Source: JAEUNJ01 sp052035955
GTDB taxonomy: Bacteria; Pseudomonadota; Gammaproteobacteria; Burkholderiales; Rhodocyclaceae
DNA: 64,000 bases
Assembly: GCA_052035955.1 (NCBI GenBank)
Contig: JBPOHD010000063.1
Coordinates: 1 to 64,000 of the forward strand
Direction: 5' to 3'
Shown: positions 1 to 7,919 of the stretch, piece after piece
How positions within the stretch are numbered: position 1 is the first letter of the stretch
Layout of the letters: every line of letters begins with the position of its first letter
Made by a program: the position numbers and the translations under genes
Notes under the pieces: model-generated
Databases searched by the model: none
Told to the model about the DNA's origin: nothing
Seen by the model: the letters and a program-made list of their open reading frames with translations, nothing else

Positions 1-933
1 GTCCGGTTGGATGGCCACACAGGTTCCGAAGTCGAAGGGCAGAATTGACACGACGGCCTTGCCGTCCGTGTCGAAACCGGGGTCCGGCGTGCCGTCCGCA
101 TCGAATCTCAGAACCGCAATGTCCCCGGAAGCACTGCCGACCAGGACGATCTTTCCATCGGCCTGGACGGCGACGCCAAATCCGCCGTCTGCGGCGGCGA
201 TGTCGGCGGTGAGCTTGCCTCCGGTGCCGAAGGCGGTGTCCAGGGAACCGTCGGCGTTGTAACGCGCCAGGGAGAAGTCGCTGGATACGAAGCCAGCATC
301 GACGCCACTCAAACCGGCGACGAGGATTCTTCCGTCCGCCTGAACGGCGACAGCGCGCGCCTGGTCGCCGGCCATGCCGAAATCCGTCATCACCTTGCCG
401 TCGGCGCCGAAGGTCGAAACCGGGGCACCGACGGCATCGAGCAGTGCGAGCCCGTATTTGCTGGAGCCCGCCGCCGTCGTGGTGCCGGCCAGCAGGATCT
501 TTCCGTCGGCGAGGATGGTCACGGCCGCGCAGTCGTCCCCGCTCGACCCGAAGGAGACGGTGGCGATTCCGTCGGTGCCGAAACCGGCATCCAGGGTCCC
601 GTCGGCCAGGTAGCGGGCCACGGCGAAGTAGGGCGTGCCGGCATTCCAGAGCGTGCCGGCGAAGAGGATCTTTCCATCCCCCTGCAACGCGGCGACCTGC
701 CCGAATCCGTTCGACGAGGAAAACGGTGTGCCTGCCTTGCCGGTCGCGCCGAACGACGTATCCAGGGTCCCGTCGGCGTTGTAGCGGACCAGGAAATTCC
801 TTCCCGAGACCACGAGCTTGCCGTCCGGCTGCAGGAGCACACCCCGGGCGTGCTCGTCCGTGAATCCGAAATCGGTCTGGATCTTCCCATCGCCGTAGGC
901 GAAGAAAGGCGCGGTATTGGTCAAGGTCGGCAT
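1..933 (-). CDS. Delta-60 repeat (beta-propeller-like) protein, 3' end outside window
   Basis: An uninterrupted reading frame of 311 codons runs from ATG at 933 off the left edge. The protein carries repeats of the delta-60 type, with the core D-G-T-L-D-x-x-F-G at about residues 54, 111, 168 (degenerate), 228 and 280, each preceded by a P/A-D-G-K-I/L-hydrophobic block. Such repeats form beta-propeller-like domains in large secreted or surface proteins whose substrates are mostly unknown. There is no N-terminal signal peptide; the mature-looking start (MPTLTNTAPF) resembles repeat proteins exported by type I secretion, but the sorting signal would be C-terminal and is not visible. An upstream in-frame ATG at 1059 would add a basic, non-signal extension and is less likely. 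A TTGTCATGG element lies about 200 bp upstream. Confidence 0.8.
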   Translation of the reverse strand, partial: MPTLTNTAPFFAYGDGKIQTDFGFTDEHARGVLLQPDGKLVVSGRNFLVRYNADGTLDTSFGATGKAGTPFSSSNGFGQVAALQGDGKILFAGTLWNAGTPYFAVARYLADGTLDAGFGTDGIATVSFGSSGDDCAAVTILADGKILLAGTTTAAGSSKYGLALLDAVGAPVSTFGADGKVMTDFGMAGDQARAVAVQADGRILVAGLSGVDAGFVSSDFSLARYNADGSLDTAFGTGGKLTADIAAADGGFGVAVQADGKIVLVGSASGDIAVLRFDADGTPDPGFDTDGKAVVSILPFDFGTCVAIQPD

Positions 934-1301
934 GGTGGAACTCGGAAACTGTGAGTGGTCTCGCCAAGGCGATCCGGCATGGGCCGGATCGACGCCCTTT
1001 CGATGCCTGCGCAGCTCACTGCAGCCTTTCCCGGGCGGGGGAAGATTCAATCCACGCATTCCGTAAGAATCCGTTGGATTACAGGGCTTGGCGATATGAC
1101 GCAGCCAGCGGAAAAACAAGGCGTGCATGATAACAATGCCATGACAATGGCGGGGGTATGGCGGCGCGGAAATCCGGTCGCAGTTGGCGACGGGGCGGCG
1201 CTTCCGGCCCCCGCGTCGGCACCGGCGGGACCCGGCCCTCGCCGGACCTTCCCGGCCGGCGCGACCGACCGGTTTCCCGTTCGCCTCCCGTGCCCGTGAT
1301 A
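934..1301. other. 368-bp intergenic region with PEP-CTERM-type promoter element
   Basis: No credible gene is seen between the delta-60 gene and rlmD. On the minus strand it contains TTGTCATGG at 1147-1139, followed 11 bp later by a degenerate copy (TTGTTATCA at 1136-1128), the same arrangement as upstream of the PEP-CTERM gene at 7654. The remainder is GC-rich and I see no convincing terminator for rlmD. Confidence 0.5.
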
Positions 1302-2597
1302 TCAGCGTTCGAACAGGGCGATGGATTCCACGTGGGAGGTGTTCGGAAACATGCTGGCGATGCCGGCGCCGCGCAGCGCATAGCCCTTCTCATGCACCAG
1401 CACGGCGGCATCCCGGGCCAGGGTGGCGGGGCTGCAGGAGACATAGACGATGCGCCGCGGCGCCCCTTCCCCGAGGGCCTTGGCCAGGGCGATGGCGCCT
1501 TCCCGCGGCGGATCCACCAGCATCCGGTCCAGGGGGCCCAGGGCGGCAAGGCTCTCCTCCGTGGCCTCGAACAGGTTCGCCACCCGGAACTCGCAGCGCC
1601 CGCCCAGGCCGTTCAGGTCGGCGTTGGCGCGGGCCCGGGCCACCAGGGCCTCGCTCCCTTCGACGCCGACCACCGTCGCCCCGGAACGGGCGATGGGCAG
1701 GGTGAAGTTGCCCAGGCCGCAGAACATGTCGGCGACGCGCTCGCCCGGCCGGGGCTGCAGCAGGGCCAGGGCCCGGCGCACCAGCATGCGGTTGACACCA
1801 TGGTTCACCTGGGTGAAGTCGGTCGGCCGGAAGCGCAGGGTCACGTCGAAGTCGGGCAGGCGGTAGGCCAGGGGCGGCGCGTCCGCGGGATGGAACAGCG
1901 CCGCCGTGTCCGGGCCGCCGGGCTGCAGGTACCAGACGATGCCGTGGGCGTCGGCGAAGGCGCGCAGCCGGTCCTGGTCGCCGGACGTCAGCGGCTCCAG
2001 GTGGCGCAGAACCAGCACGGCCTGGTCGTCGCCGATGGCCACTTCCACCTGGGGCAGGCGGTCGGGGGTGGACATGCCCTCCACCAGGGCCTTGAGGCGC
2101 GGGATGAGGTCGGAAACCCGGGGCGGCAGGACGCGGCAGGAATCCATGACAGCCACATAGCTGGAACGCTTCTCGTGGAAGCCGACCAGCACGCCGCCCT
2201 TCTTGGCCACCAGGCGCACGGACAGCCGGGCCCGGTGCCGGTAGCCCCAGGGGGCGCCGGAGATGGGCGGGAACAGGGTCTCCGGCTTCAGCCGCGCGAG
2301 GTGCCACAGGGCGTCCTCGAGGACGCGCTGCTTGGCCGCCGTCTGGGCCATGGGCTCCAGGTGCTGCATGCTGCAGCCGCCACAGATGCCGAAATGGGGA
2401 CAGGGCGGCGCGACGCGCTGGCTGGAGGGACGCAGGATGGCGGTCGCCAGGGCCTGCTCGTAGGTCGGCTTGCGGCGGAAACTCGAGTAGGCAACCCGCT
2501 CGCCGGGCAGCGCCCCCTCGACGAAGATCGCCTTGCCCTCGACATGGGCGACGCCGCGGCCCTCGTGGTCCAGCGATTCGATCAGGGCTTCGGGCAT
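1302..2597 (-). CDS. rlmD: 23S rRNA (uracil-1939-C5)-methyltransferase RlmD
   Basis: SAM-dependent RNA m5U methyltransferase of the RumA/TrmA family, 431 residues. An N-terminal TRAM-like domain is followed by the iron-sulfur cysteines C-x5-C-x2-C at residues 66-75 (PHFGICGGC). The C-terminal Rossmann domain has the SAM loop MFCGLGNFTLP, the D-P-P-R-E-G motif and the catalytic cysteine in Y-V-S-C-S-P. The reading frame stays open upstream to 2954, but that would overlap the divergent roxA; the ATG at 2597, starting MPEALIESLDHEG, matches the family N terminus. Only 40 bp separate the start from roxA. Confidence 0.93.
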   Translation of the reverse strand: MPEALIESLDHEGRGVAHVEGKAIFVEGALPGERVAYSSFRRKPTYEQALATAILRPSSQRVAPPCPHFGICGGCSMQHLEPMAQTAAKQRVLEDALWHLARLKPETLFPPISGAPWGYRHRARLSVRLVAKKGGVLVGFHEKRSSYVAVMDSCRVLPPRVSDLIPRLKALVEGMSTPDRLPQVEVAIGDDQAVLVLRHLEPLTSGDQDRLRAFADAHGIVWYLQPGGPDTAALFHPADAPPLAYRLPDFDVTLRFRPTDFTQVNHGVNRMLVRRALALLQPRPGERVADMFCGLGNFTLPIARSGATVVGVEGSEALVARARANADLNGLGGRCEFRVANLFEATEESLAALGPLDRMLVDPPREGAIALAKALGEGAPRRIVYVSCSPATLARDAAVLVHEKGYALRGAGIASMFPNTSHVESIALFER

Positions 2598-2620
2598 GGG
2601 GCGCTCGCGGAAAAACGGCG

Positions 2621-2630
2621 GATTATAATC
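2621..2630. promoter_or_regulatory. Palindromic -10 element between rlmD and roxA
   Basis: GATTATAATC reads identically on both strands and gives a perfect TATAAT in each direction (2624-2629 plus, 2627-2622 minus) inside the 40-bp divergent intergenic region. No good -35 hexamer is seen for either side. For roxA a start site about 7 bp downstream would leave almost no leader before ATG 2638. Confidence 0.4.
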
Positions 2631-2637
2631 GCCCCCC

Positions 2638-3756
2638 ATGATCGAAAAGCTCCTGGGCGGCCTCGGGATAAGCCGCTTCCTGGAAGAGTACTGGCAGAAG
2701 AGGCCCTTGCTCGTCCGCGGTGCCGTCCCCGGGTTCCAGGGCCTCCTGGACCGCGACGGCCTCCTCCAACTCGCCTGCCGGGACGACGTGGAATCGCGCT
2801 TCGTCTCCCGGGTTGGCGGCCGCTGGGGCCTGGAGCACGGTCCCTTCGGGATGGCCCGCTTCCGCAAGGCGCGCAAGCCCTGGACGGCCCTGGTCCAGGG
2901 CGTGAACCTGGTGCTGCCCGAAGGCGACCGCCTGATGCGGGCCTTCGACTTCATCCCCTACGCGCGGCTGGACGACCTGATGGTCAGCTACGCCACGGAC
3001 GGCGGCGGCGTCGGGCCCCACATCGACAACTACGACGTCTTCCTGATCCAGGGCATGGGCACCCGCCGCTGGCGCGTCGGCCACCAGCGCAACCAAGACC
3101 TCGTCGAGGACCTGCCCCTGCGCATCCTCAAGGACTTCCGGCCCAGCCACGACTGGCTGGTCGAACCGGGCGACCTGCTCTACCTGCCGCCCGGCTGGGC
3201 CCACGACGGCGTCGCGGTCGGCGAATGCATGAGCTATTCGGTGGGCTTCCGCACCGCCCCGGCCCAGGAACTGGCCGAGGGCTTCCTCACCTTCCTGCAG
3301 GACCGGCTCTGCCTCTCCGGGCGCTATGCCGACCCGGACCTGAAGGCGGCGAAAAAGCCCGCCGAGATCGGCGCCGAAATGGTGGACCAGGTGGCCGGCA
3401 TGCTCGACGCCATCCGCTGGAACCGGGAGACGGTGAAGGACTTCCTCGGCAGCGCCCTGACCGAACCCAAGCCCCACGTCTTCTTCGACCACCCGGCCCG
3501 GCCCCTGTCGGCCGAACGCTTCGCCGCCAGCATCGCCGCCCGGGGCCTGCGCCTGGACCTCAGGACCCGGTTCCTCTATGCCGGCACCCGCTTCTACATC
3601 AACGGCGAATCCGCCCTGATCCCCGCGGCTGACCGTGGGCGGCTGCGCACCCTGGCCGACATGCGGCACCTGCCGGCCGGAGAATCCTGGAGCGAGGCCG
3701 GCCGCGCCCTCCTCCACGATTGGTACCTCTGCGGCTTCCTGCATCCCGGATCATGA
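2638..3756 (+). CDS. roxA: Ribosomal protein uL16 arginine hydroxylase (cupin/JmjC oxygenase)
   Basis: 2-oxoglutarate- and Fe(II)-dependent oxygenase of the YcfD/RoxA family, which hydroxylates an arginine of ribosomal protein L16. The 372-residue length fits. The iron triad is visible as H-x-D in GPHIDNYDVF and the distal histidine in GWAHDG, within the cupin fold region around residues 120-200. The segment PLLVRGAVPGF near the N terminus is typical of the cupin-4 family. It is the first gene of a two-gene plus-strand unit; its TGA overlaps the ATG of the next gene (ATGA at 3753-3756). Confidence 0.88.
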   Translation: MIEKLLGGLGISRFLEEYWQKRPLLVRGAVPGFQGLLDRDGLLQLACRDDVESRFVSRVGGRWGLEHGPFGMARFRKARKPWTALVQGVNLVLPEGDRLMRAFDFIPYARLDDLMVSYATDGGGVGPHIDNYDVFLIQGMGTRRWRVGHQRNQDLVEDLPLRILKDFRPSHDWLVEPGDLLYLPPGWAHDGVAVGECMSYSVGFRTAPAQELAEGFLTFLQDRLCLSGRYADPDLKAAKKPAEIGAEMVDQVAGMLDAIRWNRETVKDFLGSALTEPKPHVFFDHPARPLSAERFAASIAARGLRLDLRTRFLYAGTRFYINGESALIPAADRGRLRTLADMRHLPAGESWSEAGRALLHDWYLCGFLHPGS

Positions 3757-4238
3757 ACGAGCGACGCATTACCGCCATCGACAGCGAGGCCGGCTTCCGC
3801 CAGGCCATCGACGACATCATTCCCCTCGCCGAGAGGGAGATCCGCATCTTCTCCGGCGATCTGACCCGCATTGCACCCGAGGAGCCGGCACGGGTCGCCG
3901 CCCTGGAAGCCTTCCTGGCCGGCGACAGCCAGCGCCGCCTGCGCATCGTGGTCCACGACCCGGAACCGATTGCCAGTCAGATGCCTCGCTTCGTCGCCCT
4001 GGTGACCCGCCGCGGACACATGATCGAGGTGCGGCAAAGCCCGGACAACCTGCGCAATCTTGCCGACCGGTTTCTGCTCGTGGATGGCAGCCACGGGGTC
4101 GTACGCTTCCACGCCGATCACCCGCGCGGCAAGCAGGTGCTGTTCGATGCCAAGGAACTGGGGCCCTGGCAACAGCGCTTCGAAGATCTCTGGACCGCCT
4201 CGACGCCCTGCCCGGTCACGACGCCCCTGGGGCTTTGA
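3753..4238 (+). CDS. Conserved small protein coupled to roxA
   Basis: A 161-residue soluble protein without signal peptide or membrane segment. I recognise it only as a betaproteobacterial conserved hypothetical. The middle has alternating beta-strand-like and charged segments (LRIVVHDPEPI, MIEVRQSP, DRFLLVDGSHGVVRFHAD). The last resembles half of a phospholipase-D-like fold, but no HKD motif is present. The ATG at 3753 overlaps the roxA stop, indicating translational coupling. An upstream in-frame GTG or ATG would lie inside roxA. Its 3' end overlaps the convergent acpH by 23 bp. Function not assigned. Confidence 0.7.
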   Translation: MNERRITAIDSEAGFRQAIDDIIPLAEREIRIFSGDLTRIAPEEPARVAALEAFLAGDSQRRLRIVVHDPEPIASQMPRFVALVTRRGHMIEVRQSPDNLRNLADRFLLVDGSHGVVRFHADHPRGKQVLFDAKELGPWQQRFEDLWTASTPCPVTTPLGL

Positions 4239-4851
4239 TTACCGCCGGCGAGGCGGACGCCGCGAACACTGGCGCCGGTACGCCTTCTGCGGCCATGCGC
4301 ACGGCGTCAGGGATGAATTCGGCGAAATCGTCTTCGAAGCCGGCGTAGTCCCGCGCCAGCTCCGCGATGCCGCCGCGCAATCCGGCGGGCCGCGACAGGC
4401 GTGATGCCATCCGGTCCAGGGCCTCGCCGATGGAGGCGATTTCCCGATAGCTCGCCAGCCAATCCATGGCCCGCATGCGCGGAAGCAGGCGGACGAAGCG
4501 CTCCGGCAGTTCGGCCTCGCGCTCGGCGGCAAGGGCATAGGTCTCGGCCGTGAACTCGGCGAGCGGAGTGCCGTGGCAGCGGCCCCACCGGGCGGCCAGG
4601 AAGTGGTCGTAGTACATGTCGACCAGGATGCCGGCAACGCGCCGGCGCTCGGCGGCGACGCGGAGACGGCTGCGCCGGAATGCCGGATGGGTCTCCGCCC
4701 AGACATCGATTCGCCGATGCAGACGCACCCCCTCGGCCAGATCCGGCGGCAACCCCGCCGGCAGCGGACCCTTGACGAAGTCGCCGATCAGCCCGCCCAC
4801 CCGCAGGCCGGGATCGGCGCCGGCAAGGAAGGCGTGGGCGAGGAAATTCAT
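4216..4851 (-). CDS. acpH: Acyl carrier protein phosphodiesterase
   Basis: AcpH removes the 4'-phosphopantetheine arm from holo-ACP, an HD-like metal-dependent phosphodiesterase. The 211-residue protein begins MNFLAHAFLAG, the characteristic N terminus, and contains the GDFVKG segment (about residue 30), LHRRID (about 50) and the DMYYDHFLA block (about 90) that carries metal ligands. The frame is open upstream to 5088, but that extension overlaps yaeQ; the ATG at 4851 overlaps the yaeQ stop by four bases (ATGA). It converges with and overlaps the roxA-linked gene. Confidence 0.88.
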   Translation of the reverse strand: MNFLAHAFLAGADPGLRVGGLIGDFVKGPLPAGLPPDLAEGVRLHRRIDVWAETHPAFRRSRLRVAAERRRVAGILVDMYYDHFLAARWGRCHGTPLAEFTAETYALAAEREAELPERFVRLLPRMRAMDWLASYREIASIGEALDRMASRLSRPAGLRGGIAELARDYAGFEDDFAEFIPDAVRMAAEGVPAPVFAASASPAVIKAPGAS

Positions 4852-5399
4852 GCCTCCGAGGGCGCCTTCAGCCGCATCGGCTCCAGATGCAGCGTCTGAT
4901 CGCCGGCGGACACCCAGGCTGCCCCGTCCTGTACCGTCACCTCGACCTTCATGTTCCGGTCCGCCATGGCGGCGAGGGCCTTGCCGTCCTCCGCCGACAA
5001 ACGCATGACTTCCAGATTGCGCAGTCGCTCCAGGCTGCCGCGGTTCTGTTCCCACCAGAGATCGGCAACCCGCCCGCCATAGGTCCACAACTTCACGCGG
5101 CGGGCCCGCCCGGCGGCCTTGCGCAGTTCCCGCTCGTCCGGTTGGCCCACGTCGATCCAGAGTTCGATGGCGCCGGTCGGATCCACGAGGGACAGGTCGG
5201 CTTCATCCTCGGCGGACAGGCCCCGCCCGAAGGCCAGCATCTCGTCGGCATCGAAGGCGAAGGCGAGCAGGCGCACCATCAGGCGTTCGTCCGTTTCGGA
5301 AGGATGCCGGGCCAGGGTCAGGGCATGGCGGGCGTAGTAGCCCCGGTCCAGGTCGGACACCTGGAGGTCGGCCTTGAAGATGGTGGCTTTCAGCGCCAT
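4848..5399 (-). CDS. yaeQ: YaeQ family protein
   Basis: 183 residues, matching the usual YaeQ length of about 180. Recognisable family segments are MALKATIFKADLQV at the N terminus, YYARHALTLARHPSETDERLMVRLLAFA around residues 20-50, and WIDVGQPDE near 85. YaeQ has a PD-(D/E)XK-nuclease-like fold; its biological role is unsettled. The start at 5399 shares its A with the stop codon of the upstream lipoprotein gene (TGATG), and the 3' end overlaps acpH, so lipoprotein-yaeQ-acpH look like one coupled operon. Confidence 0.87.
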   Translation of the reverse strand: MALKATIFKADLQVSDLDRGYYARHALTLARHPSETDERLMVRLLAFAFDADEMLAFGRGLSAEDEADLSLVDPTGAIELWIDVGQPDERELRKAAGRARRVKLWTYGGRVADLWWEQNRGSLERLRNLEVMRLSAEDGKALAAMADRNMKVEVTVQDGAAWVSAGDQTLHLEPMRLKAPSEA

Positions 5400-5884
5400 C
5401 AGCCGTGACTGACGGTACGCCGGGAGGTGCTCAGCACCTTTCCAGTCGCCGGATCGAAATGGACGTGGAAGTGGTATTCGTTGATCTGGGGGGTGCCCTC
5501 GTAGCGCCAGTCCCAGACCTCCTCGTTCTTCATCGGGAAGGTGGTGACTTCCCCCGGCCGGCCGAGGAGCCGGCGGATCTCCTCGCGGCCCATGCCTTCC
5601 TTCACCTTGGCGAAATTGGCTTCCGTGAGTACCTGGTCGATGCGGACCAGGATCTTGTCGGCGCCGACCGTCACCATGTGGCAATGGACGCCGTTCGGGC
5701 CGCGGGGATACTCGTAGGTGGTGGTACCGTCTGCGTTCGGGTATTCGGCCGCCGGCAGGCCCATGCGTTCGAAGACCTCGGTGACCGTGGAAACACCTGG
5801 TTTCAGGTTGTAGAACTCGGCCGTGTCGCAGCCAGGCAGGAAGGTGGCGGCCAGCGCCGCCAGCAGGGAAAGGAAGCGTTTCAT
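5399..5884 (-). CDS. Two-repeat BamE/OmlA-like lipoprotein
   Basis: 161 residues with a lipoprotein signal: basic MKR, hydrophobic core and lipobox L-P-G-C with Cys at about residue 19. The mature part holds two SmpA/OmlA (BamE)-like units: one around PGVSTVTEVFERMGLP and a second around EGMGREEIRRLLGRP followed by EEVWDWRY. A clear paralogue is encoded at 41977-42489, sharing the YPRGP-x-G-x-H segment and the VW-x-WR segment. It is probably outer-membrane or periplasm-facing; the partner is unknown. It starts the yaeQ-acpH unit. Confidence 0.75.
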   Translation of the reverse strand: MKRFLSLLAALAATFLPGCDTAEFYNLKPGVSTVTEVFERMGLPAAEYPNADGTTTYEYPRGPNGVHCHMVTVGADKILVRIDQVLTEANFAKVKEGMGREEIRRLLGRPGEVTTFPMKNEEVWDWRYEGTPQINEYHFHVHFDPATGKVLSTSRRTVSHG

Positions 5885-5902
5885 CTCGGCCCCAGGGACA
5901 AA

Positions 5903-5930
5903 GGGCCGCCATGGTAACCCATGGCGGCCC
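5903..5930 (-). terminator. Inverted repeat, probable terminator of the PEP-CTERM genes
   Basis: GGGCCGCCATGG and its exact reverse complement flank a TAAC loop (12-bp stem) 55 bp after the stop of the PEP-CTERM gene at 5985. On the minus strand only TTTG follows, so the U tract is weak. It could also insulate the lipoprotein gene. Confidence 0.5.
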
Positions 5931-5984
5931 GTCCTCACCTCCCCGAAGCGGGTGCCCCACCCTCCCTGGCGGGTCACCCCGGGA

Positions 5985-6890
5985 TCAGCAAAGGCGGCGG
6001 CGGCGAAGCGCGCCGAGGATGCCCAGGCCGGCGGCCAGCATCGCCCAGGCTTCGGGTTCGGGGACTTCCGGAACGACATCCTCGTAGGTCGTGCCGATGC
6101 GCACCTCGTCGATAAGGCCTCCGGCGCCGCGGTCCGATCCGCCGCGCGCCAGGGACAGGCTGACGTTCGGCACGACGTAGGTGCCCACCTTGTTGCTCTC
6201 GCCCCCGATGAGCGGCGCGGACGCCCAGTCGGGCTCTACGCCGGGCAGGGGATTCGCCACCGCGCGGACCTCGAACCGGTACTGGTCGCCGGGCAGCGCC
6301 ATCTTCGCGAAACTGAAACGCGCCACCACCTGGACGGTCGTCCCCGGGGTGTAATCGGCCAAGTACCAGTCGCCGTAAGCACTGCCCTGGGCCTCCGCGA
6401 AGACCTGGGCCTGCAGGGCGCCCAGGCGCTCCTCCTGCTTGATGCCGATGGCGAAGTAGCGGTCGGCGCCGGATGCGAAGTCGAGCGGAATGCCGACCTT
6501 CAGCCATGCGCCGGCATCCTTGGGAAGTGCGGTCGACCGGAAAAGGGCCGAGGCGAAAAAGGTGGTCACCCCGGTCCCGGCGTCGGCGCCGAAGTCGGCG
6601 ATGTCCTTGGTCGCGGTGTACCAGACTTTCGCGCCGCTATGGGTCCAGTAGTAAAGACCTGCGGCATTGCCCTCGGAGGGCTGGCCGGGAACCGCCAGTC
6701 CCGGTGCCGCGATCTCGGCGGTCTTCGTGTCGGCGGGACCGGTCACCGGCGCCGAGGTAATCGCGTAGCCGTTGTAACCGGCCAGCGGGGTTCCCGCGGG
6801 GGCGTCGTAGCCGTCGTAGAACTTCACATCGGCCATGGCGGGAGCGGCGAGGGCATAGGCAAGGGCGGCAGCCAGTGCATTGCGTTTCAT
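5985..6890 (-). CDS. PEP-CTERM sorted exported protein (301 aa)
   Basis: A Sec signal peptide (MKRNALAAALAYALAAPAMA, cleavage near residue 20) leads into a roughly 250-residue extracellular domain rich in Gly, Ala and aromatic residues. The tail has the full PEP-CTERM signature: V-P-E-P, a hydrophobic helix and an R-R-R-R end. Such tails are processed by exosortase and the proteins are usually associated with exopolysaccharide. No exosortase gene lies in this window. Only 29 bp separate it from the upstream PEP-CTERM gene at 7654 and no promoter element is seen between, so the two are probably co-transcribed. Ligand or enzymatic activity is unknown. Confidence 0.82.
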   Translation of the reverse strand: MKRNALAAALAYALAAPAMADVKFYDGYDAPAGTPLAGYNGYAITSAPVTGPADTKTAEIAAPGLAVPGQPSEGNAAGLYYWTHSGAKVWYTATKDIADFGADAGTGVTTFFASALFRSTALPKDAGAWLKVGIPLDFASGADRYFAIGIKQEERLGALQAQVFAEAQGSAYGDWYLADYTPGTTVQVVARFSFAKMALPGDQYRFEVRAVANPLPGVEPDWASAPLIGGESNKVGTYVVPNVSLSLARGGSDRGAGGLIDEVRIGTTYEDVVPEVPEPEAWAMLAAGLGILGALRRRRLC

Positions 6891-6919
6891 GGATTTTTCC
6901 TTGTAATGGTCGGAAAGGT

Positions 6920-7654
6920 TCAAGCCGATGCCGGCGCCGCACGCCGCCGGCGCAGGGCACCCAGGAGGCCCAGACCTGCGGCCAGCATGGCCCAGGTATC
7001 GGGCTCGGGCACGGGCGCGGTGGTGATGGTGCCCTTCAGGAAGGTCTCGTCCCACTGGTCGTTGCCGCGCGCCGAGACGCCGAAATAGAGCATATCCCCT
7101 GCCTTGACGGGAACGGAGGCCAGATCGAAAGTGGCGGCGCTGCCGGCACGGGTCGTGAGGTCGGTCTCCCAGAGGACGGCGCCGTTCCGGCGGACATGCA
7201 CGTGCACGCCGTTGCACACCGTCGCTCCGCAGGCAAGGTAGGAAGGCTTCCTGAACTCGCCGGCCAGGCTGACGAAACCATCGGCCCCCGCCCTCCAGGC
7301 CAGGATCGCGCTCTCCGCCGGAGGAAGGTGGTCGGGGTCGTGGCCCACGACCCAGGTCCATGCGGAGGGATGCATGGCGACGTAGTCGGGCGTATTCACG
7401 TTGTCGCCGATGTAGTCCTTGCTGACGTAGGGCACGTACCACAGGCCGGCGTCGCGGCCGACGAAGGCGTAGGTCGCGGTCGGATGCTCGTCCAGCAACC
7501 GATAGGTGGTGCCGTCGTCGCCATAGGCGTAGAAGCCGCTGCCGCCCTGGTGGTCCGGGAAATCGGCCACGAGATCGTAGATGCCCGCGCGGGCGGCACC
7601 GGCCGCCAGCGACGCCATCGTGGCAATGGCAAGGGCAAGGGTTCCGCGTTTCAT
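6920..7654 (-). CDS. PEP-CTERM sorted exported protein (244 aa)
   Basis: A signal peptide of about 23 residues ends in A-R-A. The mature domain is rich in Tyr, Trp and Asp, with two cysteines around residue 150 (LACGATVCNG) that could form a disulfide. The C terminus has VPEP, a hydrophobic segment AMLAAGLGLLGAL and R-R-R-R. The promoter region holds two TTGTCATGG copies (7720-7712 and 7709-7701) and TAGATT 31 bp before the ATG. A short DUF-like jelly-roll is plausible from its beta-rich composition but is not demonstrated. Confidence 0.82.
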   Translation of the reverse strand: MKRGTLALAIATMASLAAGAARAGIYDLVADFPDHQGGSGFYAYGDDGTTYRLLDEHPTATYAFVGRDAGLWYVPYVSKDYIGDNVNTPDYVAMHPSAWTWVVGHDPDHLPPAESAILAWRAGADGFVSLAGEFRKPSYLACGATVCNGVHVHVRRNGAVLWETDLTTRAGSAATFDLASVPVKAGDMLYFGVSARGNDQWDETFLKGTITTAPVPEPDTWAMLAAGLGLLGALRRRRAAPASA

Positions 7655-7684
7655 TGGGGCCTCCGTTCTTTGGGTGTGAAGCCC

Positions 7685-7720
7685 AATCTACCGCGCTGCA
7701 CCATGACAAGGCCATGACAA
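7685..7720 (-). promoter_or_regulatory. Candidate PEP-CTERM promoter with direct repeat TTGTCATGG
   Basis: Two copies of TTGTCATGG start 11 bp apart (7720-7712, 7709-7701), so they lie on about the same helical face. Ten bases after the proximal copy comes TAGATT (7690-7685), a possible -10. The same TAGATT occurs at the identical distance from the ATG in the promoter of the gene at 8561. No matching -35 is seen, suggesting an activator-dependent promoter. Confidence 0.5.
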
Positions 7721-7735
7721 TTCGCAGTTCCCCGT

Positions 7736-7751
7736 TAGTCCGAACGGACTA
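7736..7751. repeat. Inverted repeat TAGTCCG-AA-CGGACTA
   Basis: A perfect 7-bp inverted repeat with a two-base spacer, immediately upstream of the PEP-CTERM promoter region. The 17-base string from 7738 to 7754 recurs with one mismatch at 42857-42873. It may be a regulator-binding site; no regulator can be named. Confidence 0.4.
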
Positions 7752-7919
7752 TTGACAGCGAAGGGCGGGATTAAGCGCGCAACGCGACGGCCAGGGAATG
7801 CATTCCCGAGGCTGAGCCACGGCACGCGCGCCGCAAGCGATCGCGATTACCGATTGCCCAACCCCTGACATTTCGCCTGCCCCCACGCAACCGCGCGGCG
7901 GCGGCAGGCGGCCCAGAGC

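Noticed and set aside
1158..3632. 824-codon plus-strand open frame opposite rlmD and across roxA
   Set aside because: Antisense of rlmD followed by an out-of-frame reading of roxA; low-complexity Gly/Arg/Pro composition.
7701..7720. Sigma-54 promoter reading of the TTGTCATGG element
   Set aside because: The GG and GC dinucleotides are 12 bases apart instead of 10, and in the 8561 promoter no GC falls in the right place.
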